Source: JBKQVT01 sp963804825
GTDB taxonomy: Bacteria; Planctomycetota; Planctomycetia; Pirellulales; Thermoguttaceae
Reading direction: 5' to 3'
Length of the DNA: 64,000 nucleotides
Assembly: GCA_963804825.1 (NCBI GenBank)
Contig: CAWDRV010000002.1
Coordinates: forward strand, 186,001-250,000
Each line of letters starts with the position of its first letter. Within the stretch, counting starts at the first letter, position 1. Both the position numbers and the translations under genes were made by a program. The notes below the pieces were generated by a model. That model had not been told where the DNA came from. It saw only the letters and a program-made list of their open reading frames with translations, and did not search any database. Shown here in pieces: positions 51,948 to 62,138 of this stretch.

Positions 51948-53905
51948 GTGGCGCACCCGCGCGTGATGGTCGTTGGCGGCGGATTGGCCGGCCTGGCGGC
52001 AGCCATGAAACTGGCCGAGTTGGACTGCAACGTCGGCGTGATGAGCCTGTTGCCGTTCCGCCGCTCCCATAGTTGCTGCGCCCAAGGCGGAATCAACAGC
52101 GTCAACGACTTGACCCGGCAGCTCGGCGACAGCGAGTGGAACCACTTCGAGGACACCGTCTACGGGGGCGCGTTCCTGCAAAACCAGCCGCCGGTCCGGG
52201 AAATGGCCGATTGGGCGCCGCGGATCATCGACTTGCTGGACCGGCTCGGCGTGACGTTCAACCGCACGCACGAGGGTTTTCGCGATCAACGCCGCTTCGG
52301 TGGCACGCTCTTCCGGCGCACGGCGTTCGCCGGAACGACCACCGGCCAGCAGTTGCTCTACGCACTGGACGAGCAGGTCCGCCGCTGGTGCGTGGCGGGC
52401 AAAGTGAGCAGGTTCGAGTCGTGGGACTTTCTCGGCCCGGTGCTCGACGGCCAAGGCCGTTGCCGCGGCTGCGTCGCCCAGGACCTCGTGACCATGGAGA
52501 TTCACGCCCTGCCGGCCGACGCGGTGATCGTCGCCAGCGGCGGCTCCGGGCTGTTGTTCGGACGATCGACCAACTCGATGGCCTGCAACGGCAGCGTCCT
52601 GAGCCGTTGTTTCCAGGCGGGGGCCTATTTCGCCAATCCCGAGTTCATCCAGGTCCATCCCACCGCCATTCCCGGCCCCGACAAGCTGCGGTTGATCAGC
52701 GAGAGCGTCCGGGGCGAAGGCGGCCGGATCTGGGTGCCGCGCACGCCGCAAGACCCCCGCCCGCCGGAACAAATCCCCGAGCGCGAGCGGTTCTATTTCC
52801 TCGAAGAGCGCGTATCCGACCTACGGCAACCTGGTGCCGCGCGACATCGGAACGCGCGAAATCTTCAACGTCTGCTTCCACGAGGGCTTGAGCGTCCGAG
52901 AAGGACCGCATGTGCGTCTATCTCGACGTGACCGGCCTGCCGCGCGAGACGCTCGACCGCAAGCTCGACGGGGTGCTGGAGATCTACCGGAAGTTCCAGG
53001 GCGCCGACCCGCGCGTCACGCCGATGAAGATCTTTCCCGCCGTCCACTACACGATGGGCGGGCTGTGGTGCGACTACGAACGCAGCGCCGCGGGCGGGCT
53101 GGTCGCCGGCTCGCCCCGCAACCAGCAGACCAACATCCCCGGCTTGTATGCCATCGGCGAATGCGAATATCAATATCACGGCGCCAACCGGCTTGGGGCC
53201 AATTCGTTGGTGGCGTGCATTTTCAGCGGCTTGATCGTGGCGCCCGGCGTGGTCCGCTACGTGAGCAACCTGCCCGGCGACGCCGCGAAGGAGCAGCCGT
53301 CGTCGTTGTTCGAGCAAGCGGCGATGCGTCACCTGGCCGCCTATAAGGCGATGCTCGCCCGGCCCGCCGGCGGTCCGAATCCCTACGCCCTGCACGCGGA
53401 ATTGGGACGGCTGATGACCCGCGCGGCGACCGTCGTGCGGCACAACAAGGACCTGGCCGCGGCCTGCGCGGCGGTCGAGGACCTCCAGCAGCAGGCCCGG
53501 CGATGCTCGCTTTCCGACACCGGCAACTGGCTCAACCAGAACGTGGTCTTCGCCCGGGCGCTGGGGGACATGTTCCCGGTGGCCAAGGCGATCCTTCGCG
53601 GCGCGTTGGCGCGGGACGAATGCCGCGGCGCCCATTACAAACCGGAGTTTGCCATGCCGGACGTGGCGCCGGGCGACACGGCCGACGCCCGCCGGCAGGC
53701 GGAGCAATGGGTCGATCGTTTTCAGGAGAACACGCGGCGATGGCTGAAGACGACGGTCGCCGGCCTCGGGGCCGACGGCCAGCCGGTGATTCGCTACGAG
53801 GACGTGGACACGTCGTTGATTCCGCCGCGTCCGCGGCTCTATGGCGCGGCCGGCGCCAAGCTGGTCGAGCAAGTGTGGACCGAGCGACAACAGCGAAAGA
53901 AGTGA
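51948..53905 (+). CDS. sdhA: Succinate dehydrogenase flavoprotein subunit, two frameshifts
   Basis: About 653 residues. FAD site VMVVGGGLAGLAAAMKLAEL, the flavinylation stretch RSHSCCAQGGINSVND, IVASGGSGLLFGRSTNSMAC, FIQVHPTAIPGPDKLRLISE and MGGLWCDYERS. The frame breaks near 52812 and continues PRDIGTREIFNVCFHEGLSV, breaks again near 52905, and resumes CVYLDVTGLPRETLDRKLDG to the stop at 53905. GECEYQYHGANRLGANSLVA near the C-terminus carries the catalytic Arg. Both breaks probably reflect indels, since the rest is perfectly conserved. GAGGAG precedes the GTG start. Confidence 0.92.
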
Positions 53906-53978
53906 CAGTTAATCGTTTGACGGCCACGTGTTATAGTGTTTTACAATTGTGAGAACTCATGAGCCGTGCGACTGTTTT

Positions 53979-54180
53979 CGCCCCGTAAGGGCGGTTGATC
54001 ATAGCCCAGCAGTTCACTGCTGGGACGAGAAGCACAACCACTTTGTCCGACAAGTCCCGTAGGGACGGCCGAAATGGAGCATCGGAGATTCGATCGTCCC
54101 TACGGGACGAAGATGAAATTGGGGGCCTCCGCTACCCAGCGATGAATCGCTGGGCTATTATCAAACGACCCTCTGGGTCG
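53979..54180. repeat. Compound hairpin repeat cluster between sdhA and sdhB
   Basis: Outer inverted repeat TTGATCATAGCCCAGC (from 53995) with GCTGGGCTATTATCAA (to 54164). Inside are hairpins gcccagcagttcactgctgg, gtcccgtagggac twice in opposite directions, and cccagcgatgaatcgctggg. Flanked by small hairpins cgccccgtaagggcg and gaccctctgggtc. It splits the sdh operon. Confidence 0.7.
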
Positions 54181-54236
54181 AACGCGGCTCTGATTCCACT
54201 CCACGTTAACGCCCCAACCGACTAACGCACTACACC

Positions 54237-55097
54237 ATGAACCAACCGCCCTCCATCACCAATCCCGTACCGCATCCCAGGACCTTCCTGGTCCGCGTCT
54301 TGCGGCAGGACGCGCCCGCGCGGAAGCCCTATTGGCAGCAGTTCGAGGTGCCATGGGAGCCGTACATGAACTGCATCAGCGTTTTGGCGAAGATCGCCGC
54401 CGGGGGCGTCACGTCCGACGGACGCAGCGTCGCGCCGGTCGCCTGGGAGTGCAATTGCCTGGAAGAGATCTGCGGGGCGTGCACGATGCTGGTCAACGGC
54501 CGGGTGCGCCAGGCGTGCACCGCCCTGGTCGACCCGTTGCTGGCCGAGAAGCCGGGCCGGATCGAGCTGCGGCCGATGACCAAGTTTCCCGTGCTCCGCG
54601 ACCTCGTGGTGGACCGTTCGCGGATGTTCGCCGTCCTGGAACGCATCCAGGCCTGGGTGCCCGTCGATAGCTACCTGGACATGGGCCCGGGCGTGCGACA
54701 GTCGCAGCAGGACCAGGAGACGGCCTACGTGCTGAGCAAGTGCATCGTCTGCGGCTGCTGCCTGGAGGCCTGTCCGCAATATCTCAAGATCGAGCTGGCC
54801 TATCGCCGCGACGAGACCACGGACCAATACGACGCCCGGCTCCGCCAGTGCAACCTCCGGGGCTACGTCGGCGCCTTCGCCGTCGGCCAGGTGGAATTGT
54901 TCAACCTCAACCCGATCGGAAAGATGCTGGCCGAGGAGCGGCTCGACGTGCTGGTGGGCGAAGGCGGCATCGAGACGTGCAGTTTCGCGCAGAACTGCGT
55001 CCGCGTGTGCCCGAAGGAGATTCCATTGACCACGGCCATTGCCCGCGAAGGCCGCGCCGCCACGCGGCACGTCGTGCGGCGATGGTTCGACAGGTGA
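54237..55097 (+). CDS. sdhB: Succinate dehydrogenase iron-sulfur subunit
   Basis: 286 residues. [2Fe-2S] cluster: WECNCLEEICGACTMLVNGR and VRQAC. [4Fe-4S] and [3Fe-4S] ligands: SKCIVCGCCLEACPQYLKIE, FAQNCVRVCPKEIPLTTAIA. This is the longer B. subtilis-type SdhB. It is preceded by a repeat cluster that separates it from sdhA by 331 nt, and followed after 8 nt by the malic enzyme gene, so those two are likely cotranscribed. Confidence 0.93.
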   Translation: MNQPPSITNPVPHPRTFLVRVLRQDAPARKPYWQQFEVPWEPYMNCISVLAKIAAGGVTSDGRSVAPVAWECNCLEEICGACTMLVNGRVRQACTALVDPLLAEKPGRIELRPMTKFPVLRDLVVDRSRMFAVLERIQAWVPVDSYLDMGPGVRQSQQDQETAYVLSKCIVCGCCLEACPQYLKIELAYRRDETTDQYDARLRQCNLRGYVGAFAVGQVELFNLNPIGKMLAEERLDVLVGEGGIETCSFAQNCVRVCPKEIPLTTAIAREGRAATRHVVRRWFDR

Positions 55098-55105
55098 GAA
55101 ACAAC

Positions 55106-56541
55106 ATGAAACGACAAAGCCCCTCGTACAGCACGATTTTGCGTCTGCGATACCCCGACAAGCCCGGCCAGTTGGGCCGCATCACCTCGGCCATCGGCGA
55201 AGCGGACGGCTTCATCGGGGCCGTCAACGTGGTCGAGGTCGAGCAGGGATACATCACGCGCGACATCACCGTCAGCGCCCGCGACCTGGAGCACGAGCAG
55301 CGCATCGTCGAGCGGATCCGGGCCATGGAAGGGGTGCGGGTGCTGCGGGTTTCCGACCGCACGTTTCTCCTCCACCTGGGCGGCAAGATCGAGGTCAACC
55401 CGACCACCCCGTGCTGACCCGCGACGACCTTGCGATGGTCTATACGCCGGGGGTGGCCCGCATCTGCCGCGCGATCCACGCCGAGCCGGAGGCCGCCTTC
55501 GCCTTGACCATCCGCCACAACACGGTCGCGGTGGTCACCGACGGATCGGCGGTGCTGGGGCTTGGGCAACATCGGGCCCCGGGCCGCGCTGCCCGTCATG
55601 GAGGGAAAGGCGGTCTTGTTCAAGGAATTTGCCGGCGTCGACGCCTTCCCGATCTGCCTCGACACCCAAGACGCGGACGAGATCATCGAGACCTGCGTCC
55701 GCCTGGCGCCGACGTTCGGCGGCATCAACCTCGAGGACATTTCGTCGCCGCGCTGCATGGCCATCGAGGAGGAACTGAGCGGCCGGCTGGACATTCCCGT
55801 CTTCCACGACGACCAGCACGGCACGGCGATCGTCGTGATGGCCGCCCTGCAAAACGCCTTGAAACTGGTGGAGAAGAAGCTGCCGGACCTGCGGATCGTC
55901 ATCTCCGGCGCGGGGGCGGCCGGCACCGCCGTCGCCAAGCTGCTCCGCTCGGCGGGCGCCGCGCGCATCGTGCTCTGCGACCGCGGCGGGGCCATCGTCG
56001 CCGGAAACGCCTACCCGGACAACCCCGTCAAACAGTGGCTGGCCGAGAACACCAATCCCGACCGGCTGCGGGGACGCCTCGGCGACGTGATCGCCGGCGC
56101 CGACGTGTTTATCGGCGTGTCGGCGGCCGAACCTGCTCGGCGTCGAGGACCTGAAGAAGATGGCCCCGCGGCCGATCGTCTTCGCCCTGGCCAACCCCGA
56201 TCCCGAGATCGATCCGGACCTGGCCATGCCTTACGCGGCGGTGGTGGCGACCGGCCGGTCGGATTATCCGAACCAGATCAACAACGTGCTTTGTTTTCCC
56301 GGCTTCTTTCGCGGGATGTTGGACGTTCGCGCCTCTGCGGGTCGTGGACGCCATGAAGATCGCGGCGGCCGGCGCGATTGCCGGGGTGATCGCGGACCGG
56401 GAACTGACGGCCGACTACATCGTGCCCAGCGTGTTCGACCGTCGCGTGTCGGCGGCGGTGGCGAAGGCGGTGTCCCATGCGGCGATCGAGGCCGGGGTCG
56501 CACGCCGCGAGCACAAGCCGCCGTTTCACATCTCGCCGTGA
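55106..56541 (+). CDS. ACT-domain NAD-malic enzyme, four frameshifts
   Basis: About 478 residues with four breaks (near 55412, 55566, 56125 and 56334). N-terminal ACT-like domain LRLRYPDKPGQLGRITSAIG with EADGFIGAVNVVEVEQ. Malic-enzyme part: MVYTPGVARICRAIHAEPEA, NTVAVVTDGSAVLGLG, GPRAALPVMEGKAVLFKEFA with the catalytic Lys, GGINLEDISSPRCMAIEEEL, PVFHDDQHGTAIVVMAALQN and VISGAGAAGTAVAKLL (NAD). The end, VVDAMKIAAAGAIAGVIADR, reaches the stop at 56541. The oxidative decarboxylation of malate to pyruvate makes a sensible partner for complex II. The break density is highest in the window. Confidence 0.88.
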
Positions 56542-56574
56542 GGGGCAAGGGGAAGCGGCTTCCGCCTTCGGCGG

Positions 56575-56596
56575 AAAGCCCGATAGATCGGGCTTT
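56575..56596. terminator. Perfect 22-bp palindrome between convergent genes
   Basis: AAAGCCCGAT followed by AGATCGGGCTTT is a perfect inverted repeat with A and T ends, 33 nt after the malic enzyme stop. It fits a bidirectional rho-independent terminator for it and the convergent gene. Confidence 0.7.
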
Positions 56597-58715
56597 AGTT
56601 CCGTGGCTTTGCTCCCGAACGTTTTGCCGAGCTCATTTCGCAATTCGTCCGACGCCTGCCGGTCGCCGGCGTCGGCACGGACGCGGAGAAGTCGGGCAAG
56701 ATATTCCTTGTAATCCTTTTCGGACCCGCCTGCGGCGTTATCAGCCATCTCTCGTCGGCAAAGGTCGGTTTGGTCGCGCAGGATTTTCAGCGCCGCCGCG
56801 GGGGCCCATTGAGCGAGGCAGAAAGCCATGTCACATCCCTCCTGGAACGATATATGCCTCTGCCAACTCAACTCGTCCTCGTACTCGAGTTCATCCCGCT
56901 GCTTGCTAAGTTCGTCTCGCTGTTCAGATAGCTTGTCATATTCCCGCTGCGGTCCATGCCGCATTTTCTCTAACTGCCCATCCAACTTCGTGATCTGCTC
57001 GTCCAGCTTCTTTCGCTTGGCCAGTAAGGCGAAGTACGGCTCATTGAACGCCTTAACCCGCCGGCCATTAACTCCGCCACGCTGGGCTTGGTCTTCTTCC
57101 GCAGGACTTCCCCGTGCATCTTCCGTTTATTGTCTGGCCGCCACCAATCGTTTTCCCACCCGTGGGTAACAGAATCCAACGTCACCGGCACGCGAGCTGG
57201 TTGGACGATGGCGAGCCTGCAGCAAGCCACTGATAGGACGGGGCCCGGTCGTCGGCGAGAATCCCGTACCAACGCTCCTCCGGCGGCAGGTCCTTATACC
57301 GTTTCCAATACGCCCGAATTCTGGCGGCGTGCGACGCTCGGCTTTCCTCCTGGAGGTCCGGCTCCTTGCTTCTGAACTCAGGCACCGTGAGGGGCATCGT
57401 GATAATTTCATCGAGCGCGCTCGCAGCAAGATAGTGGACGCCGGCGGGGTAGATGCCTTGTTTGTACTCTTGCAGCGACCGGGTCAACCGAGTGTCGCTT
57501 TCCAGGCATTTCAAGATAGGCTCGACCGCATTGTCGCCCTCGCTCACCAGAAGGTGAAGCAAGGCCTGGTCTGAGACCGAATGCTGGGAAGCCTCCTCCA
57601 ACTCCCGCACCAGGAGGGCGACCCGCTTTGCCCTGCTCGGGCATCGTTCGAGTTCTCTTTTCATTGCCTGCACATAATCTTCCGCGTCGAGATAGTCGGC
57701 GATTAGGACGGGCGGCACCAGCCCCCGCTTACGGTCCTCGGCTCGCCGTCGCTGGTCGATCAACAACCGGTGTGCTCGATCGAAATCATCAAGCGAGAAG
57801 TAAGGCGTTTGATCGTCTTCCCTCGTGGAAGGTTTCTGAAACCCGCGTTTTTCCGCCTCGGCCTTGACGACCGGCCAAATGTTATTCAGCATTTCCGCGG
57901 AAGCCATCGCCAAGTGGTCATCGCCTCGCATGTGCGAGCCAACAGCCCGATCAGATAACGCCATGATCCAACAATTGGCCAGTGCCAGGTACGGGTCTTT
58001 CAAGATAGACTTATTGGCCCCAACGCTTTTCTCGATACTGAGCAAGTATGGTGGCCTTTGTGAGAAACTGCGGAGCTGGCTTGTCCAGTGGCTCCACAGC
58101 TTCTCGGCCAGTTCTGCCTCGCCTAACCGCAACAGCAGACATGCCTTGATCGGCACTGGCGACTCATCGGAGATCGATCGCGCCTCGGAGGGATCGCAGA
58201 GGCACATATCTTCAAAGTTCGGCGGCACTCCGTGCCACCACGTGCCGGCTTGCTGGAAGTGCTTCGGCTCCGCTTTGGCGGCCGCCAAGGCGTCGGCTCG
58301 CAGGTCGGCCGGCTTTCCGATCGAGGCCAGGGGGTAGACCAGTCCGTTCCAGCAGACGGCAAATCGCTGACGTTGCTTTCCGCTGTCGGGAATGATCCAG
58401 CCATGCGTCTTGACAATCGCGCCCTGCCACCCAAGCCCTCCAAAGTTGCCAACGCCTACTTCGATTGCTCGATACTGGCAGCCTCGCGGATCAGCGAGCC
58501 CTTGCCGAAAGAGCGTTGCCGTTGCCGAAACGAAGTCCTTGGAAAGCTTCGTTTCCGGGGCTTTCCACGTGGCCGCCTGCTCGGGCGGCGTGGGAATCGA
58601 CTCACTGGCAAGACGTAGGTTTGTGGGAATCTCTTTCCAAAGGACCGCGCCGGCTGACGTTCCTGCCAGGCATGTACAAATCGCAAGGACAATCCACGAC
58701 CTCCCCCGATCTCAT
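56595..58715 (-). CDS. Large exported hypothetical protein of planctomycete type, at least three frameshifts
   Basis: Reassembled from several frames. The start at 58715 gives MRSG then RSWIVLAICTCLAGTSAGAV, a good signal peptide after a frame break in the G5/C5 run at 58703-58707. It continues with TKLSKDFVSATATLFRQGLA, GWQGAIVKTHGWIIPDSGKQ, LVYPLASIGKPADLRADALA, helical repeats (SRAKRVALLVRELEEASQ) and, after breaks near 57205 and 57062, IVQPARVPVTLDSVTHGWEN, PSVAELMAGRRVKAFNEPYF and a coiled-coil C-terminus (REYDKLSEQRDELSKQRDEL). The C-terminal end is uncertain: the last frame runs open past the terminator palindrome, and a stop at 56595 needs one more shift. No known domain. Its start follows the permease stop by 33 nt. 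Confidence 0.6.
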
Positions 58716-58748
58716 GGCTGTGCCTCCCGTCAACATGAAACTGCCGGT

Positions 58749-61693
58749 TCAAGGCCAAAAGGACAAGCCTCCATCTGACAGTATATCACCCGCCGGCGCG
58801 TCGGCAAAGAATGGCCGCCCAACACAAACCGACGGGCCGATTCTGAAATCCAGGTAACTCAACCCTTCTCGGGCGAAGGCTTGAACGGAGCGCAGCGGCT
58901 CCACTTCCGCTTCCCGCGGAATCATCGGCCAGGACACCAGGCATACCCAACAAGAGGCGTGGCGGACAATGGCGTCGGTGTCCAACGGAGTGCCCTGTTG
59001 CGGCGACGATTCCGAAGGCAGGCCGATGATCACCACGTCGCAGTCCTGCTCTTCCGCCAGCCGGACGAGTTGCTCGGCAACGTCGCCGGCGGGCAGTTCC
59101 ACGACGGCCACTTCCCGCCGCAACTGCCCGGCACGCTCGATGTCCTTCCGCACCCAGGTGTCCTCGGGCGGCACGGGCGTCCCGCCGGGCGGCACTGGCA
59201 TCTTGCCGGTGTCCGCGGCAGGCGGCGCCGGCGTCCCGTGGGTGTCCGCATCCTCGTGCATGGGCACGGGAACCACGGTCAGCAGCGACCTGCGGATCAA
59301 GCATCGTCAGCACGGCATTGAACAAGTCGCTGCCTTCCGGGGTATCGGGGTGGACCAGCATGGCATGGCTGACGCCGACGCCGGCGGACCGCAACTCGGC
59401 GACGGAGCGGGCCTGGCGCTCGCTGATCTTGGGGATGCGATTGCCCCCGCCCAGGTCGAGCGAAACGTCGCGGTTGCGGCTGAGGATCCGCACCGTCAAC
59501 GGCGCCAGGACGCCTTGATGCACGTTGATCCAATAGAAGGCGATCTGCTCCAGTTGCTCGTCGGGCGAGTATTGGTTGGAAGCCCCCAGGACGAGTTCCT
59601 GCACTTGCAGCGTGCTGGCGGTGTTGACGATGGCGAACAGGGGGTTGTTGGTCGGCAGGATCAAGGGCGTGGCCTCCTTGCCCGCCTTCTCCGCCCGCGT
59701 GACCACGGCGGTCATCAACTGCTGATCGTAGCGATCGAATCGCTGCGCGTGGGGCAATCCGCCGCCCGGCGGAATCCACTTGGCCGTCAGGACGACGACC
59801 TCGGTGGTTTCCGGGTCGGTTTCCGCCAGGGACTTTTCCAGCATGAAAAGGTTCTGCGGAGAGCGGATGGCCACCAGCTTCCGATAGGGCTTCGTCAGGC
59901 CGAGCGAAGCCGGCGAGATCTCGTCGGCCGTGCGTCTCGTTGAATTGTTCGAGGTGTTGATGGGCGGCCGCCCCGCGCTTCTTCTCGTGGATGTATTCCG
60001 AGGTCATGAAGATGGTCAGAAAGACCAGGGTGAAGGCGGTCCCGCTGATGGTGGCCACCTCCTTGGTGAGGAAGTTCAAGGCCGCGGTCACCAGCAGGAT
60101 GAGGAAGATCGCCGTCAGGCCGATCGGCACTTCGACGTTGCCGACGTGGATGTTCACGGGCACCTTGAACTCGCGCGGGCTGCGGTCCTTGAAGCGGAGC
60201 ACCACCATGGCCAGGGCCTTGAAGACGAAGCTCCACACGACGCCGAAGGCATAGGCTTCGCCCAGCACGTACATGTTGCCGCGGCTCAGCAGGATGGTCA
60301 GCAATTGCAGGCCGACGATCAGGTAGAGCACGCGATGCGTGGTGCCGAAGCGGCGATGCGGCCGCAGGAACCAATCGGGCAGCACGCCGTCCTCGGCCAC
60401 GCGGTTGAGCACGCCGTTGGAGCCGATGATGGCCGTGTTCACCGCCCCGGCGAGAATCAGGAAGCCGACGACGACGACGAAGGCGTTCAGCAGCAATCGC
60501 GCCAGCGGCGGCCCGATCACGTGCATCGCCAGGCCGCCGATCAGATTGTTGGAATAGTCCTTCATGCGGACTTCATCGGGAATCAAGAGCACGGCCAGGA
60601 AGCAGACGCTCGCCGTCAGGACGACGCTGTAGACGAAGACGATGAAGGCCGCCTTCTTGAAATTGGGCAGCTTGGGCGATTCGACCTCGCGATAGACCTG
60701 GGCCAGCGTCTCTTCGCCGCTCATGGCCAGGATCGAGTGCCCGAAGGCCAGCAACACCCCGACAAGTCCGATCAGGCTGAGCCAGTTGCCCGGCCGCCGC
60801 AGCTTCTCGGCCAGCGAGGGCGACATCCTGCCCAGGAATCCCAGGGGGTCTTCCGGCCTGCCGGTGGCCTCGTTGAGCTTGGGGACGGGCAGGCCGTTCT
60901 CCATTTTGGGCACGAGCCGCCCGTCGGAATCGCGCTGCCATATCTCGCGCCGTTCGCCGGTAACGCGATCGACGCCCGGCACGGCCTGATACTCCACTTT
61001 CAGCGTCAGGTCCGGCTTCAGCGGCACGCGGTTCACCGGGCCGTGTACCAGCAGGGTCGCTCCGCACCAGACCAGCATGACCACCGCCATGACGGTCGTG
61101 GCCGCCATGATCTTCAGCGCCTTGCCGCTCGACTCGTGAATGCCGATCACGTTCTGGCGGAAGAAGTAAAGCGTGATGGCGCAAGCGATGATGACCGCGC
61201 CCCAGTTGCGCACGGGACCCGTCGCCGTCGCCGACAACTTCATCGCCGGGTTGACCGTGGCGACCGTGTCCAGCAGCAAGCCCATGATGTATTGCCCGGC
61301 CGACATGCCGCTGATCGGGCCGGTCAGAATGTAGTCGAACATCAAGGCGGAGACCGACAGCTTGGCCAGGAAACCGCCCATCGCCTCCTTGACCACGCGG
61401 TAGACGCCGCCGCGGACGAAAAGCGAGCAGCTTTCAATGTAGATGCTGCGGACCGCGTAGCTGAAGAGCATGACGGCCAGGATGAACCAAGGCGCCGCCG
61501 GCCCGATGGCCCCCTCGACGATGCCGCCGATGTAGTACGCGGTGCTGGCAAGGTCGCACAGCACGATGGCCGCCGTCCGCCAGTACGAAATGAACGTCAG
61601 CATCACGCTGCTGACGACGATGACCTGGACCGGGCGGCGGAGTCGCTGCACGGTTCCTTCCCAGGCCCCGGCGGGCTGTGGAGAATCAGCCAT
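58749..61693 (-). CDS. APC-family permease fused to USP-like soluble domains, two frameshifts
   Basis: About 981 residues. N-terminal half has 12-ish helices of an amino acid/polyamine transporter (VIVVSSVMLTFISYWRTAAI, FDYILTGPISGMSAGQYIMG, AFGHSILAMSGEETLAQVYR, VNTAIIGSNGVLNRVAEDGV, LPDWF). A soluble C-terminal half follows HEKKRGAAAHQHLEQFNETH after a break near 59935: KLVAIRSPQNLFMLEKSLAE, TTEVVVLTAKWIPPGG, IVNTASTLQVQELVLGASNQ resemble USP domains. A second break near 59293 leads to TGKMPVPPGGTPVPPEDTWV, a linker translated from a hairpin repeat, and ERAGQLRREVAVVELPAGDV with EEQDCDVVIIGLPSES. Transporter substrate unknown. USP domains usually sense ATP or stress. Confidence 0.83.
59185..59225. 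repeat. Hairpin end of the MITE-like family inside a coding sequence
   Basis: ggcactggcatcttgccggt is the same hairpin as the element ends at 13069 and 27400. It lies within the permease-USP gene and is translated as TGKMPVP in a Pro-rich linker. Confidence 0.55.
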
Positions 61694-62044
61694 AAATCAG
61701 GTGGCGCGCTGACGACACGCGCGGCAACAACAGCTTGGGCACAACGCCGGGGCGTCAGACGTGGAGGCCCTTTCATCTCGGTCGCGGCGCCGCGCCCCGA
61801 CCCGCCTGCGGGGTTAGCTGTCGGGCTAGGGCATGAAAGTACCCGGGTCCAGACGCCTGGACCTTCGCCCCAGGCCGTTTTTCATCGGCCGCATGGGTCC
61901 CCCGTTCCCGCACCGCGCCGGCGCGGGATTCGGCTGCACGTGGCCCATCATAGCACGTCTTCCCTGCCTGACAAGAGGGGCATTTTTCGGGGAATCCGCC
62001 GCGGAGCAACCAGTCCACCCGCCGGGAGGGACCATGCCGAGCAG
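61694..62044. other. Upstream region of the permease gene
   Basis: About 350 bp with no supported gene. It is GC-rich at 61780-61900 and turns AT-rich near 61950. The permease promoter is expected here, but no box is convincing. Confidence 0.4.
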
Positions 62045-62110
62045 GTAGGTTATGCTTTAGCATAACATCTTGCAGAATAAGAGGTTCCGTTATGCTGAAG
62101 CATAACCTAC
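62045..62110. repeat. Nested palindromic element, GTAGGTTATGCTTTAGCATAAC
   Basis: A 22-base left arm (62045-62066) and right arm (62089-62110) are inverted copies with one mismatch, and each arm is itself a palindrome (GTTATGC..GCATAAC). 22 bases lie between. It sits 29 nt after the stop of the SDR gene and could be a terminator or a small mobile relic. Confidence 0.75.
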
Positions 62111-62138
62111 GACTCTCGAATTCCCAATCCCCGCTTCC

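Noticed and set aside
53979..54180. Possible CRISPR or tRNA-like cluster
   Set aside because: Mirrored words differ from each other, there is no constant repeat length or spacer, and no cas gene is near.
59930..62065. 711-codon plus-strand open frame opposite the permease
   Set aside because: Arg/Gln/His/Asp-rich antisense translation of the permease helices without a start signal or domain.
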